The notes under the pieces were generated by a model. It saw only the letters and a list, made by a program, of their open reading frames with translations. It had not been told where the DNA came from and did no database searches. Both the position numbers and the translations under genes were made by a program. A stretch of 64,000 bases of DNA from [Eubacterium] yurii. GTDB lineage: Bacteria; Bacillota; Clostridia; Peptostreptococcales; Filifactoraceae. Of the stretch, positions 1-10,070 are shown piece by piece. The DNA lies in assembly GCA_900167215.1 (NCBI GenBank), contig FUZS01000008.1, forward strand, positions 1 through 64,000, read 5' to 3'. Each line of letters opens with the position of its first letter. Position 1 is the first letter of the stretch.

Positions 1-828
1 CAGGAAGCAAAATATAAAGAACTGGCAGATCAAGGTGCAGTGCCAAAACAGGAGTGGGAAGAAAAGAAAAATGCCCTTGATTTGATGGAAAAAGAATATA
101 AAAGTCAAAAAGCAAAGTCAGATATAGAAAAGGAAAATGACCATCTAAGGTGGAAAAATTCTGCAGATGAAAAAGAACTCAACGATCAGGAAATAGAATC
201 TCAAAAAATAAAAATTTTGCAAAATGAAACAAAGCTACAGGAGGCAAAATCTAATCTGGAGAACCTGGAAAGTCAGGAAAAACAGGAAACCCTAAATCTC
301 ATAGTGGAAAAGCAAAAACAGATAGAAAATCTGAAAGCTTCCTTGGAAAAGGCGAATAAGAGTATTGATTTCCAAACACTTACATCGCCAACAAACGGTA
401 TAGTGCAAGGTATTTCATTAAATACTGTAGGCGGAGTGGTAAGTCCGGCTCAAAGCATCATGAGTATAGTACCTGAAAATACACCTCTAATAGTCGAAGC
501 TATGCTTCCTAACAAAGATATAGGATTTGTTAAACAGGGTCAAAAAGCGAGTGTAAAGATAGACACATTTTCTTTCCAAAGATACGGAGTTTTGGATGGA
601 GTAGTCGAAAAAGTAAGTCCTGATGCCTTTGAAGACGAAAATCTGGGTCCTGTGTACAAGATAAAGATAAAATTAGACAAGGATACTCTGCCTGTGGAAG
701 GTAAGGATATAAAAATATCTCCCGGAATGAGCGTAACAGTTGAGATAAAGACAGGTACAAGGAGGATAATAGACTTTTTCCTTGAACCTTTTATCAAAAG
801 TACAGACGAAGCATTAAAGTTAAGATAG
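1..828 (+). CDS. HlyD-family membrane fusion (export adaptor) protein, 5' truncated
   Basis: The reading frame is open to the first base of the window, so the N-terminus, including the expected membrane anchor, is missing; 275 codons remain. The first ~110 residues are a charged Lys/Glu/Gln-rich coiled coil. A barrel-sandwich hybrid half follows (TSPTNGIVQGI, then IMSIVPENTPLIVEAML), then a beta-barrel segment (VKQGQKASVKIDTF, GVVEKVSPDAF). This order is typical of adaptor proteins that link an inner ABC exporter to a channel or export peptides, as in HlyD and bacteriocin accessory proteins. The ABC partner would lie upstream, outside the window. No partner gene follows; the next 450 bases are repeat DNA. 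Confidence 0.85.
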   Translation, partial: QEAKYKELADQGAVPKQEWEEKKNALDLMEKEYKSQKAKSDIEKENDHLRWKNSADEKELNDQEIESQKIKILQNETKLQEAKSNLENLESQEKQETLNLIVEKQKQIENLKASLEKANKSIDFQTLTSPTNGIVQGISLNTVGGVVSPAQSIMSIVPENTPLIVEAMLPNKDIGFVKQGQKASVKIDTFSFQRYGVLDGVVEKVSPDAFEDENLGPVYKIKIKLDKDTLPVEGKDIKISPGMSVTVEIKTGTRRIIDFFLEPFIKSTDEALKLR

Positions 829-1027
829 AAAATTGAATAAAATTTAGGTAAAAATTGCAAGTACAATTCTATTTTTAAGGTAAAATTTTATATATTTCCA
901 AATTATTTAACTATATTAATCTAACAGTTGCAAGTTAGTAGTTTACATTAAACAAAAAACGATATAAAATATTATTAGGAGTATTAATTGTTTTGTAATG
1001 TATATTAAAACTAAGAGTAAGTATTTA

Positions 1028-1271
1028 TGCTAATCACCATTTATACTAAACTTTATTTAAAATATGGATTTTATTAATTCTATACTTGTGATACTCTATA
1101 GTATATCCTTAGTTAATAAATATTTGGTTTATCATTTTTTACGAAATATTTCCACTTTTCTATTAGATTTTAGTATTATAATGTATTGTTATTTTAGCAA
1201 ATTATTGCTTTTTTAGATTATCAATAATCTTACTGTTATAAAATTACATGGCTTTTTATAGGTTTTTAGTA
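1028..1271 (+). repeat. Family C MITE-like element interrupted by a family B element
   Basis: A family C element (TGCTAATCACC... to ...GGTTTTTAGTA) is split by a complete family B element at 1044-1175. TTA directly precedes and follows the inner B copy, and joining the flanks restores the usual family C sequence. TTA also flanks the outer element (1025-1027 and 1272-1274). This nested arrangement shows that family B moved after family C. The right end lies directly upstream of the tenA ribosome-binding site. Confidence 0.85.
1044..1175 (+). repeat. Family B MITE-like element (nested)
   Basis: A 132 bp copy starting TACTAAACTTTATTTAAAAT and ending in TCTATTAGATTTTAGTA. It is flanked by TTA on both sides and sits inside the family C element at 1028-1271. 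Confidence 0.85.
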
Positions 1272-1286
1272 TTAGAAGGAGATATT

Positions 1287-1943
1287 ATGAAAGTAAGTCA
1301 AAGACTGTATAATTCCACAAAAAGTATTTGGGAGATGTATTTAACACATCCTTTTATCAGAGGGATAAAAGATGGTAGCCTTGATATAGCGAAGTTTAGA
1401 CGTTTTATGCTCGAAGACTATCTCTATCTTTTTGAATATGTAAAAGTCTTTGCCATAGGTCTTAGTAAGACGAAAGATTTTGATTTGATGAAGATGTTTG
1501 CTGAGAGTATAGATGCTATACTTAATCACGAAATGGATATACACAGAAGCTATATGAAACGTATCGGTACCAGAGATGAGGAAGTGCAAGACTTTAAAGC
1601 GTCGCTTATCAATACATCATACACAAGCTATATGCTCTCTGTAGCCCAAGCCGGTGATGTAATAGATACTGTATCAGCTGTACTTGCCTGCTCATGGAGT
1701 TACGCAGAAATTGGAGACTATCTTGCAAGTGATGAAAATGCGCTTAATCACGAATTTTACGGTCAATGGGTGCAAGGATATTCAAGTAAGGAATATCAAG
1801 ATACCAATAATATGCTGATAAATTTGCTTGATAATATTACAAAAGACATATCCGAAGAAAAATATGCAAAACTTGAAGAGATATTTGTAAATTGTAGTTT
1901 ATATGAAAAATATTTCTGGGATATGGCATGGGGCGAAGAATAA
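1287..1943 (+). CDS. tenA: TenA-family aminopyrimidine aminohydrolase (thiaminase II)
   Basis: A 218-residue all-helical TenA/THI-4 protein. TenA enzymes hydrolyse aminopyrimidine breakdown products of thiamin so that the pyrimidine can be salvaged. The catalytic Cys is visible at residue 135 (ACSWSYAEIG), the same position as in Bacillus subtilis TenA. The early motif FRRFMLEDYLYL and the terminal FWDMAW also fit. I chose ATG 1287 because AGAAGGAGAT precedes it; the in-frame ATG at 1248 lies inside a repeat and has no ribosome-binding site. The gene stands alone: no thiamin genes and no recognisable TPP riboswitch are nearby. Its stop codon is in the loop of its own terminator. Confidence 0.92.
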   Translation: MKVSQRLYNSTKSIWEMYLTHPFIRGIKDGSLDIAKFRRFMLEDYLYLFEYVKVFAIGLSKTKDFDLMKMFAESIDAILNHEMDIHRSYMKRIGTRDEEVQDFKASLINTSYTSYMLSVAQAGDVIDTVSAVLACSWSYAEIGDYLASDENALNHEFYGQWVQGYSSKEYQDTNNMLINLLDNITKDISEEKYAKLEEIFVNCSLYEKYFWDMAWGEE

Positions 1944-1955
1944 TCGCCCTTTTTT
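1931..1955 (+). terminator. tenA terminator overlapping the stop codon
   Basis: GGGCGA and TCGCCC form a stem around a 7-base loop, followed by TTTTTT. The tenA stop codon TAA (1941-1943) is in the loop, so the last codons form half of the terminator. Confidence 0.8.
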
Positions 1956-1962
1956 ATGTTTA

Positions 1963-2297
1963 TACTATTATCTATTTAATCTATAGATAATCTTCATAAA
2001 TAGTTTTTTATACTAAATTCTAATAGAATAATGGAAATATTTTATAAAAATAAAAATTTAGTAACTAATACAAATCACCATTTATAAAACTAAGTACTTA
2101 TTTAAAATGACTCTATATATTGCAGAAGTTTTCAATAATTTTTTTATAAGCAAACTACACGGCTATTTAATATGTCTTATAATAATAGATAAAATATCTT
2201 TGGTATATCTATTATTATGTCCTGATTATATTCTATTTTCCTAAAGTTTATTGACGCAGTCATACATAAAATAAATAGATAATAGTATAAGTATAAG
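1963..2297. repeat. Composite of degenerate MITE-like elements
   Basis: The left part of a family A element (from 1963) is broken at 2011 by a shortened inverted family B copy (TACTAAATTCTAATAGAA...). A family C variant follows (about 2068-2180, with CACCATTTATAAAACTAAG and ACACGGCTATTTAATA). An inverted family A end (AAATAGATAATAGTA) is seen at about 2282-2296. No gene is seen in the gap 1944-2432. Confidence 0.6.
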
Positions 2298-2432
2298 TAT
2301 AAAATTATTCATATTTTAAAAATACAATACTAAATAAAAAAATTATACTTTTTTTATCCAATAAATAATTAATTTCAAAAAATGGGGTATATTATATGAA
2401 AATTAATATTAATTTTATTTGGAGGATTTTTT

Positions 2433-3986
2433 ATGAAAGAAGATATGAAAAAATTTATCCCCAATTTGGATGAAGACAAGTTGGAATTTGTATATAATGT
2501 CAAGAAAGATTACAACGCAGGCTTGATTTCTCTTAAAGATGCTCAGGCAAAGCTAAGAGAGAGAGTAACATCTCTTACAGCACAGGAGATAGCATATATA
2601 GAGCAAAAATTGCAGATGTACACTGATGATGAGTGCGAAAAAGAAGATATACAGGCAATGATGGAGATATTCGACGGACTTATCGACATATCAAAACCCA
2701 ATCTTCCTGCCAATCACCCGATAATGTGCTACTACAGGGAGATAGACAAGATGGAAGAACTGCTCAAAGCCATAGAGGATCTTGTGCAATATCCGGTGAT
2801 AAAAAATCAGTGGTATGAAATCTATGACAAGATGAAAAACTGGAAGACTCACCTGTCAAGAAAGCAAAATCAACTCTATTCACTGCTTGAGAAAAAGGGT
2901 TTTGACAGACCTACTACAACAATGTGGACCTTGGACGACTATATCAGAGATGAGATATCAATGGCAAGAGAGCTGCTCGAAACTGATGAGGACAAATTCA
3001 TCGAGTTCCAAAGTACCTTGGTAGCGGACATTCGTGACCTGATGAGCAAGGAGGCGGAGATACTCTATCCTACAAGCCTTGTCATGATAAATGAACAAGA
3101 GTTTGAAGACATGAAGATAGGTGATAAAGAAATAGGATTTTTCCTTATAGATGTGGAAGAAGATAAAAACAGTGATACAAAGGTACAAAATTCTGAAAAT
3201 CCTGACTCTTTCAAGGATGAACTGCAAGCATTGATGAAAAAACACGGATATATGACAGGGAATCCAAGCGGTGAATTTGACGTAGCAACAGGCAAACTCA
3301 CACTTGAGCAGATAAATCTCATATACAAACACATGCCGGTAGACCTAAGTTATGTTGACGAAAATGAGATAGTCAAATTTTATTCTGATACAAAGCACAG
3401 GATATTCCCAAGGAGCAAAAATGTAATAGGTCGTGACGTCAAAAACTGCCATCCGAGAAACTCTGTCCATGTAGTTGAAGAAATAATTGAAAAATTCAGA
3501 AAAGGGGAGCAAAGTTTCGCAGAATTTTGGATAAACAAACCTGATTTATTCATCTATATATCATATACTGCGGTAAGAGACGAAAACGGCAATTTCAAGG
3601 GCATACTTGAGATGATGCAAGATTGCACTCATATTAGAGCTTTGGAAGGAAGTAGAACACTGCTCACATGGGGCGAAGAAAACAACAATTCGTCAGAAGA
3701 AACAAAAAAAGAAGAAAAAATTGAAAATAAAACAGAACAAAAGGAGAACAAAATGGATATAAAAGATATAGTTATAAATCAAGATACTAAGATGACACAA
3801 TTATTTGACGCTTACAAAGGACTAAAGGACAAAATGGAAGAAGTGCATCCTAATTTCAAAATGCTCAAGACTCCACTTGCCAAGGTATTACTTGCAAATG
3901 CCACTATCAAGGACGCCAGCGAAAGAACAGGAATGAGTGTAGATGACTTGATAGCAAAGATTAAGGAAGTAATAAGTAAGTTATAA
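2433..3986 (+). CDS. DUF438 / PAS / DUF1858 domain protein
   Basis: A 517-residue soluble protein. Residues ~1-75 match the DUF438 N-terminal helical region, and ~80-240 form a hemerythrin-like helical section (NHPIMCYYREIDKMEELL, then EAEILYPTSLVMI). Residues ~290-410 are a PAS-like sensor domain (HRIFPRSKNVIGRDVKNCHP, LFIYISYTAVRDENGNFKGILEMMQD). A charged linker leads to a C-terminal DUF1858-like helical domain (~445-517; TPLAKVLLANATIKDASERTGM). Such proteins are common in anaerobic Firmicutes, and a redox or metal-sensing role is suspected but unproven. The start has GGAGG seven bases upstream. The gene is transcribed alone and ends before a strong hairpin at 4112. Confidence 0.8.
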   Translation: MKEDMKKFIPNLDEDKLEFVYNVKKDYNAGLISLKDAQAKLRERVTSLTAQEIAYIEQKLQMYTDDECEKEDIQAMMEIFDGLIDISKPNLPANHPIMCYYREIDKMEELLKAIEDLVQYPVIKNQWYEIYDKMKNWKTHLSRKQNQLYSLLEKKGFDRPTTTMWTLDDYIRDEISMARELLETDEDKFIEFQSTLVADIRDLMSKEAEILYPTSLVMINEQEFEDMKIGDKEIGFFLIDVEEDKNSDTKVQNSENPDSFKDELQALMKKHGYMTGNPSGEFDVATGKLTLEQINLIYKHMPVDLSYVDENEIVKFYSDTKHRIFPRSKNVIGRDVKNCHPRNSVHVVEEIIEKFRKGEQSFAEFWINKPDLFIYISYTAVRDENGNFKGILEMMQDCTHIRALEGSRTLLTWGEENNNSSEETKKEEKIENKTEQKENKMDIKDIVINQDTKMTQLFDAYKGLKDKMEEVHPNFKMLKTPLAKVLLANATIKDASERTGMSVDDLIAKIKEVISKL

Positions 3987-4111
3987 AAAAACAGTGATTT
4001 GATACTAAAAGTTAATAAAACAAAAAATTACTATTATAAACTCTCAATTTATCTGCAAATACAGGGCAATCAAAGAAATATTTTTCCATTAATCAAATGG
4101 ATATTAGTATT

Positions 4112-4142
4112 AATAGGTGATACACTTTGTATCACCTATTTT
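4112..4142 (+). terminator. Strong hairpin, likely terminator of the DUF438 gene
   Basis: AATAGGTGATACA pairs perfectly with TGTATCACCTATT across a CTT loop (13 bp stem), followed by TTTT from the last stem bases and a short T run. It lies 125 bases after the stop codon and three bases before a family B repeat. Confidence 0.65.
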
Positions 4143-4144
4143 AA

Positions 4145-4276
4145 TACTAAACTCTATTTAAATTATGGATTTTATCGCTTCTATACTTATGATACTCTAT
4201 AGCATATCTCTGGTTAATAAACATTTAGTGTATCATTTTTTATAAAATATTTCCATTATTCTATTAGAATTTGGTA
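4145..4276 (+). repeat. Family B MITE-like element
   Basis: A 132 bp copy from TACTAAACTCTATTTAAATT to ATTAGAATTTGGTA, flanked on both sides by TAA. It is the cleanest complete family B copy in the window. Confidence 0.85.
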
Positions 4277-4324
4277 TAAAGTCTAAAAAAATGCCTTATA
4301 ATGCTAAAATTTAATATAATAATA

Positions 4325-4437
4325 ATAAACGTTTGTAAAACCAAGTAACTATTTTAAATGCTCTACACATTTGTAGAGATTCTTGATAACTTTTTTGTAA
4401 CATAACTACACGACTTTTTAACAGGTTTTTACTATAG
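4325..4437 (+). repeat. Degenerate family C variant
   Basis: Shares AAAACCAAGTAACTATTTTAA, CTACAC...TGTAGAGATTCTTGATAA and CTACACGACTTTTTAACAGG with the family C variants at 2068-2180 and 40530-40644. The ends are worn. Confidence 0.55.
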
Positions 4438-4590
4438 TAATGGAAAATTTTCATTTTTTGCTATATAATCAATCTATTTCCACTTTACATATCATATTTA
4501 TCGTGGTATAATCGTAACATTATTTTCATTTTGTATTTCGTAGAAATACATTAGTGTTTTTATTTTTATTACTATTGAGGTGTGTTCATT

Positions 4591-5874
4591 ATGAAAACCG
4601 TAAATATAGCCTTGCTTGGACTTGGTACAGTAGGTAGCGGAGTATACGAGGCGATAAGGCAAAACAACGACAAGTACGAAAAAACTCTCGGTCTAAGACT
4701 GGAAATAAAGAAAATTTTGGTATCAAATATCAGCAAAAAAAGGGATATTGATACAGCTTTGTTGACAGATAATATAGATGAGGCTATAACAGACGACATC
4801 GACATCGTAATCGAAGTCATGGGCGGTATAGACTTTGCAAAAAAATGTATACTGACAGCTTTTTCAAAAGGCAAGAGCGTAGTCAGTGCCAATAAAGACT
4901 TGATAGCAAACTTTGGAAAAGAACTCTACGAGGCAGCTGACAAAAACAAGGTGTTTTTCATGTATGAGGCATCTGTCTGCGGAGGTATACCCATACTACG
5001 AACTATCAAGGAGCATTTAAGCGGAGAGAAAATCAGTGAAGTTACAGGTATAGTAAACGGCACGACCAACTTCATCCTAACTAAGATGTACCAAAAATAC
5101 GGGCTTACATTTGACACCGTATTATCAGAAGCACAGGAGTTAGGCTATGCTGAGGCAGATCCTACAGCAGATGTGGAAGGCTTGGATGCAGCACGTAAGG
5201 TAGCTATCTTGGCATCGCTTTGTTTTTCCGCCTATGTTACTTTTGATGACGTATATAGTGAAGGTATCAGCAAGATAAGTCCTGAAGACGTAAAATACGC
5301 CAAAAAATTCGACTACAATATAAAACTGCTCGGCATATCCAAAGAACATCAAGACGGTATAGAGGCACATGTATATCCTGCTTTCATACCTAACACTTAT
5401 CAGATTTCCAAGGTAAACGACGCATACAACGCAGTATATCTCAAGAGCAATATACTGGGCAGCTCTATGTACTATGGAGCGGGAGCCGGCTCACTTCCTA
5501 CAGCATCTGCAGTTATGTCGGATGTGATAGACATAATCAAAAAGCAAATTTCAGGAGAAAAACCTAAGAAAATCGATGAATTTTTTGAAAATAAAAAGAT
5601 ACTCAGCATAGATGAAATATCTTGCAAATACTATGTCAGATTTACAGCTGCAACAGGCGGAGGAGGTGTGTCAAAGATAAGTGGTGAATTTGCAAAGTCA
5701 AATATCAACACTCTTGACATCCTTACACAGCTTAGAAATGACGGCAGATATACTATAGTAATAATTACTGAAAAGGCAAAAGAGAAAAACTTCAGACAAT
5801 GTATTGAGCAAATCAAGAAAAATTGCGATGATATAAATGTGGAAAATATTATAAGAATAGAGGAGAGCAACTGA
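4591..5874 (+). CDS. hom: Homoserine dehydrogenase
   Basis: A 427-residue enzyme of the aspartate pathway that reduces aspartate semialdehyde to homoserine with NAD(P)H. The N-terminal Rossmann motif is [13 protein letters not shown]. The catalytic core is recognisable from [27 protein letters not shown] and [12 protein letters not shown], and [17 protein letters not shown] carries the usual substrate-site residues. A C-terminal ACT-like domain (~350-427) suggests threonine feedback, as in other long-form Hom proteins. The start is ATG 4591, preceded by TGAGGTG; an in-frame ATG three codons earlier is less well spaced. The stop TGA overlaps the thrC start by one base, so the two genes are translationally coupled. 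Confidence 0.95.
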   Translation: MKTVNIALLGLGTVGSGVYEAIRQNNDKYEKTLGLRLEIKKILVSNISKKRDIDTALLTDNIDEAITDDIDIVIEVMGGIDFAKKCILTAFSKGKSVVSANKDLIANFGKELYEAADKNKVFFMYEASVCGGIPILRTIKEHLSGEKISEVTGIVNGTTNFILTKMYQKYGLTFDTVLSEAQELGYAEADPTADVEGLDAARKVAILASLCFSAYVTFDDVYSEGISKISPEDVKYAKKFDYNIKLLGISKEHQDGIEAHVYPAFIPNTYQISKVNDAYNAVYLKSNILGSSMYYGAGAGSLPTASAVMSDVIDIIKKQISGEKPKKIDEFFENKKILSIDEISCKYYVRFTAATGGGGVSKISGEFAKSNINTLDILTQLRNDGRYTIVIITEKAKEKNFRQCIEQIKKNCDDINVENIIRIEESN

Positions 5875-6923
5875 TGTACCAAGGATTGATTAAAAAATAC
5901 GCAAAATATCTTCCGGTAACGGATAAGACACCTGACATCACACTTTTGGAAGGGAACACTCCCCTTATAAAAGGTACAAACTTGTCGCAAAAATTGGGAC
6001 TTAACCTGTATTTCAAATACGACGGACTCAATCCCACAGGCTCATTCAAAGACAGGGGCATGGTAATGGCGGTTGCTAAGGCTGTTGAAGAAGGCTCAAA
6101 GGCTGTAATATGTGCTTCTACAGGCAATACTTCGGCTGCTGCGGCGGCATTTGCTGCAAGATACAATCTCGACTGTTATGTGCTTATACCGGACGGCAAC
6201 ATAGCAATGGGCAAACTCGCACAGGCTCTTATGTACGGAGCAAAGGTCATATCAATATCAGGTAACTTTGACGACGCACTAAATATAGTAAGAGATATTG
6301 CCAAGACAGAGCCTATAACCTTGGTCAACTCTGTCAATCCATATAGACTGCAAGGACAAAAAACGGCAGCATTTGAAATATGCGACGACCTTGGAGAGGC
6401 ACCTGACTTTTTGTCTATACCTGTTGGTAACGCAGGAAATATTTCGGCATACTGGATGGGCTTCAACGACTACAAAAATGACGGCAAGATAAATAAACTG
6501 CCTGTATTGCTTGGATTCCAAGCGGAGGGAGCAGCGCCTATAGTCAAAAATGAAGTCGTAAAAGATCCGCAAACTATAGCAACAGCGATAAGAATAGGCA
6601 ATCCTGCAAGCTGGGACAAGGCTGTAAATGCGCTAAAAGAATCAAATGGACAGATAAATGCTATTTCTGATGAAAAGATACTTGAGGCATACAAAATGCT
6701 TGCAAGCAACGAAGGAATATTTGCAGAGCCTGCATCTTGCATAACTCTTGCCGGAATACTTAACTTAAAAGAAAAGGGAGTATTCAAAGGAGGAGAAACT
6801 GTAGTCTGCGTTCTTACAGGCAACGGACTTAAAGATCCTACTACTTCGCTTTCTCAGATACCTGCACCGCAAAAGATAGACGCTAGCAAAGAAAGTGTTA
6901 TGAAACTGATAAGACAGGCTTAA
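5874..6923 (+). CDS. thrC: Threonine synthase
   Basis: A 349-residue PLP enzyme that converts O-phosphohomoserine to threonine. The PLP lysine is in [11 protein letters not shown] (about residue 60), and the phosphate-binding loop appears as [12 protein letters not shown]. The length matches the short class of threonine synthases found in Bacillus. Its ATG overlaps the hom stop codon (TGATG), and GAGGAG lies eight bases upstream. The gene makes threonine together with hom, thrB and lysC, but thrB is separated by 387 bases and may have its own promoter. Confidence 0.95.
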   Translation: MYQGLIKKYAKYLPVTDKTPDITLLEGNTPLIKGTNLSQKLGLNLYFKYDGLNPTGSFKDRGMVMAVAKAVEEGSKAVICASTGNTSAAAAAFAARYNLDCYVLIPDGNIAMGKLAQALMYGAKVISISGNFDDALNIVRDIAKTEPITLVNSVNPYRLQGQKTAAFEICDDLGEAPDFLSIPVGNAGNISAYWMGFNDYKNDGKINKLPVLLGFQAEGAAPIVKNEVVKDPQTIATAIRIGNPASWDKAVNALKESNGQINAISDEKILEAYKMLASNEGIFAEPASCITLAGILNLKEKGVFKGGETVVCVLTGNGLKDPTTSLSQIPAPQKIDASKESVMKLIRQA

Positions 6924-7310
6924 TAAAGAAATAATATTATTTATGATAATGCAATATTAAACTCTAATTATATGTAATGATATTATCTATCAGTTTTTAG
7001 AATAAATATGTAAATAATATAATATTAGATAGAAAAAGTTCTTAAAATAGTTTTATTACAATAAAAACAGAAATTGCAGTTTAATATCAATTTTATTAGT
7101 GGAAAAAAATTTTATTATCTTGCAATTACACTTAAATTACGAGTGTTTAAAAGAGAGATTTTCCATTTTCCTTTTGTAATATTTTATTACAAATATAAAG
7201 AATATAGCTTTAAAATAACAAAAAATTAGAATATTTTAACTGCAATAAAAATCAGATTTATATTTCAATACTAAAAAATATAAATCCAATAATTAATAAA
7301 CGGAGGAAAA
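6924..7310. other. 387-base intergenic gap between thrC and thrB
   Basis: Very AT-rich. It holds only short matches to worn repeat ends (for example TATTATCTAT near 6993). I see no ORF, no clear terminator and no recognisable T-box or riboswitch. Confidence 0.4.
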
Positions 7311-8210
7311 ATGCCAAGCTATAAAGTACCGGCAACATCAGCCAACATAGGACCGGGCTTTGACTGTCTGGGAATGGCTGTCAACATATACAATACCATA
7401 AGCTTTGATGAAATCGACTCCGGTCTTGACATCAGTGTAACAGGTGACGGCTCTGATGTTATACCTCTTGATGAGAGCAATATGGCTTATGAAACGGCGA
7501 AATATTTTTTCGACAAGGTGGGATACACAGCAAAGGGACTGAAAATTCAAATTCACAACTATATACCTATAGCAAGGGGATTGGGCAGCAGCTCATCTAT
7601 AGTGGTAGGCTCACTACTTTGTGCCAACGACATCGCAAAGACAAATTTCAGCATGCAGGAGATACTCAACATAGCCAACGAAATAGAAGGACATCCCGAC
7701 AATGTTACACCTGCTTTGGTCGGTAGTATTACAGCTTCAGTAATACTTGACGGCAAGGTGGAATACAAGAAGATTACACCTCCCGATATGCTTGACACCA
7801 TAGTACTGATACCTTCTTACGAGATGTCAACAGCTCAGGCGAGGAAGATACTGCCGAGAATATACGACAGAGAAGATTGCATTTACAACGTTTCAAGAGC
7901 ATCACTTCTAATAATGGCCATGATTACATCAGACTACGACCTGCTATCTAAGGTTGTAGACGACAAGATACATCAGCCTTACAGAAAATCCCTCATAACT
8001 GAATATGACTTTTTTGAGCAAACTATGAAGAAAAAAGGAGCTCTTGCTAGCTTTATCAGTGGCTCAGGATCTACTCTCATGGCATTTTGTCACAAGAGTA
8101 TGTCTCAGGAGATTTTTGAAGGTCTAAAAGAAGAATGTGCAAAAAATGACATCAAAGGTGATATCAAGATACTAAGCCCGATAAAAGACGGAGCAATAAA
8201 AATAAATTAG
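7311..8210 (+). CDS. thrB: Homoserine kinase
   Basis: A 299-residue GHMP-family kinase that phosphorylates homoserine for ThrC. The N-terminal PATSANIGPGFDCLGMA is the family's first motif, the ATP-binding GHMP loop is PIARGLGSSSSIVVGSLL (about residues 84-101), and the C-terminal third motif is ASFISGSGSTLMAF. The start has CGGAGGAAAA directly upstream. The gene lies between thrC and lysC in the same direction, so the block supplies three of the steps from homoserine to threonine plus the pathway entry enzyme; aspartate semialdehyde dehydrogenase is not in the window. Confidence 0.95.
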   Translation: MPSYKVPATSANIGPGFDCLGMAVNIYNTISFDEIDSGLDISVTGDGSDVIPLDESNMAYETAKYFFDKVGYTAKGLKIQIHNYIPIARGLGSSSSIVVGSLLCANDIAKTNFSMQEILNIANEIEGHPDNVTPALVGSITASVILDGKVEYKKITPPDMLDTIVLIPSYEMSTAQARKILPRIYDREDCIYNVSRASLLIMAMITSDYDLLSKVVDDKIHQPYRKSLITEYDFFEQTMKKKGALASFISGSGSTLMAFCHKSMSQEIFEGLKEECAKNDIKGDIKILSPIKDGAIKIN

Positions 8211-8454
8211 TGAATTTTTCATATTTTTACTATAAAAATGTTTGAAAAATACTAAAAGATGGAAAATTAATCTATAGTGTAAAATAAAATATATTTTAAA
8301 GTTTTTTATGAATAAGTATCATGGCAAAATCCGTAGAAATGATATGGCAAAACTTGATACAAATAAAGAAGATATTTTTGCTATATAACAAAATCTATGG
8401 TATTTTTAATGTTTATCAATATAAGAAGTTTTAAAATTTAGAAAGGACGTAGCA

Positions 8455-9678
8455 TTGGCTTTAATAGTACAAAAATACGGCGGTTCGTCGGTGGCAGATG
8501 CCGACAGAATAAAAAATGTGGCAAACAGAATAATACAGACTAAAAAACAAGGGAATCAGGTAGTAGTAATAGTATCAGCCATGGGCGACTCTACAGATGA
8601 GCTTATAGAACTGGCAAAACAAGTCAATCCCAATCCACCTAAAAGAGAGATGGATATGCTTGTATCTACAGGAGAGCAGGTATCCATATCACTACTTGCC
8701 ATGGCTATACAAGGCATGGGCGAAAAAGTGCTGTCTCTTACAGGTCCACAGGCAGGTATAAAGACAAACAACTTCTATACCAAGGCAAAGATAGTAAAAA
8801 TAGACTCACATAGGATAAAATCAGAGCTTAACAAAGACACTATAATCATAGTTGCCGGTTTCCAAGGGATGAACGAAAAAAATGACATTACCACACTGGG
8901 CAGAGGAGGTTCAGATACTACTGCCGTTGCTCTTGCTGCTGCACTTGATGCAGACAGCTGCGAGATATATACCGACGTGGACGGGGTATACGGATGCGAT
9001 CCGAGACTCGTACCGGAGGTATCAAAGTTAGACTTTATTTCATACGATGAGATGTTGTCACTGGCGGCGCAGGGAGCCAAAGTACTACATCCAAGAGCGG
9101 TAGAACTGGGCAAGATTTACGGGGTTAAGATACACGTGCGCTCAAGTTTCAACCAAAACCAAGGTACAATTGTTGGGGAGGCAAATATGTTAGAAAAAGA
9201 AAGAGTAGTAACCGGAATAGCTCACAATAAGGACGTTATTAAGATTACTATATTCGGTATACCGGACAGACCGGGTACAGCTATGACTATATTCAAGTCA
9301 CTTGCACAAAACAAGATAAATGTAAATATCATATCTCAAACTTCTGCAGACAAGGGTCTAAACAGAATTTCATTTGTTACGGAAAGTGATGCTAAACAAG
9401 AGGCACTTGACGTACTTGGCAATGTGCTGATAAAGCTAAACGGCAGCAGAATGGAAGTAGCTGACAACTTAGCTATAGTATCAGTAGTGGGAGCAGGTAT
9501 GATTACCAATCCGGGAGTTGCAGCAGAGATATTTGAAGTGATGGGCGACAACGGTGTTAATATCGAGATGATATCAACATCAGAAATCACTGTTACCATG
9601 CTTATAAGCGACAACGACTGCGCAAAATCTGTAAGACTTCTTGCAGAACACTTCGGCATTACAGACATAGGAAAGTAA
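8455..9678 (+). CDS. lysC: Aspartate kinase with C-terminal ACT domains
   Basis: A 407-residue aspartokinase catalysing the first step of the aspartate family pathway. The kinase domain shows VQKYGGSSVADADRIKNVA at the N-terminus, FQGMNEKNDITTLGRGGSDTTAVALA, and the EIYTDVDGVYGCDPR nucleotide/substrate segment. Two ACT domains follow (~265-335 and ~345-407; ITIFGIPDRPGTAMTIFKSL, VSVVGAGMITNPGVAAEIF). These normally bind lysine or threonine for feedback control. The start is TTG with AAAGGACG upstream. There is no internal Met start of the kind used for a separate beta subunit that I could confirm. Convergence of this gene with the thr block suggests threonine-responsive control, which is an inference. 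Confidence 0.94.
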   Translation: MALIVQKYGGSSVADADRIKNVANRIIQTKKQGNQVVVIVSAMGDSTDELIELAKQVNPNPPKREMDMLVSTGEQVSISLLAMAIQGMGEKVLSLTGPQAGIKTNNFYTKAKIVKIDSHRIKSELNKDTIIIVAGFQGMNEKNDITTLGRGGSDTTAVALAAALDADSCEIYTDVDGVYGCDPRLVPEVSKLDFISYDEMLSLAAQGAKVLHPRAVELGKIYGVKIHVRSSFNQNQGTIVGEANMLEKERVVTGIAHNKDVIKITIFGIPDRPGTAMTIFKSLAQNKINVNIISQTSADKGLNRISFVTESDAKQEALDVLGNVLIKLNGSRMEVADNLAIVSVVGAGMITNPGVAAEIFEVMGDNGVNIEMISTSEITVTMLISDNDCAKSVRLLAEHFGITDIGK

Positions 9679-9818
9679 GATAAAAATTTGGATTTATATT
9701 GTTAATAACATCCTGATTAAATGTAATTATTTTTCAGGACTTATTATATATTTTGCTTGTAATTGATAAAAATTAATAGAAATCATAGATATATTTAATT
9801 CTTGAATATTTATTTTAA

Positions 9819-9941
9819 TACTTGAATCTATTTAATCTATGGATAATATTTATCAAAAGTCTTAAAAAATACCATATTATTTATGACTTTATTATAAATG
9901 TACTGAAAATAGCTTATTCATTATTTTATTGGATTTTAGTA
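9819..9941 (+). repeat. Family A MITE-like element
   Basis: A 123 bp copy from TACTTGAATCTATTTAATCT to TATTGGATTTTAGTA with TAA on both flanks. The rest of the 392-base gap before the binding-protein gene shows only a TTGACA at 10012-10017 that may be part of its promoter. Confidence 0.8.
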
Positions 9942-10070
9942 TAAAATTAAGATTTGGATTAAATTAAGCTCTGTTCAAAATTTATCTATGTATAAAATAT
10001 TAATATCAAAATTGACAAGCAAGGAAATTATTTAATTTATACTTCATTGTATCTTAAAGGAGAAAACATA

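Noticed and set aside
1248-1286. Upstream in-frame ATG for tenA
   Set aside because: It lies inside a family C repeat and has no ribosome-binding site, whereas ATG 1287 has AGAAGGAGAT.
829-1286. TPP riboswitch ahead of tenA
   Set aside because: The leader is almost fully occupied by repeat elements and I see no conserved THI-box sequence.
3999-4202. 67-codon ORF after the DUF438 gene
   Set aside because: It runs through a hairpin and a family B repeat and has no ribosome-binding site.
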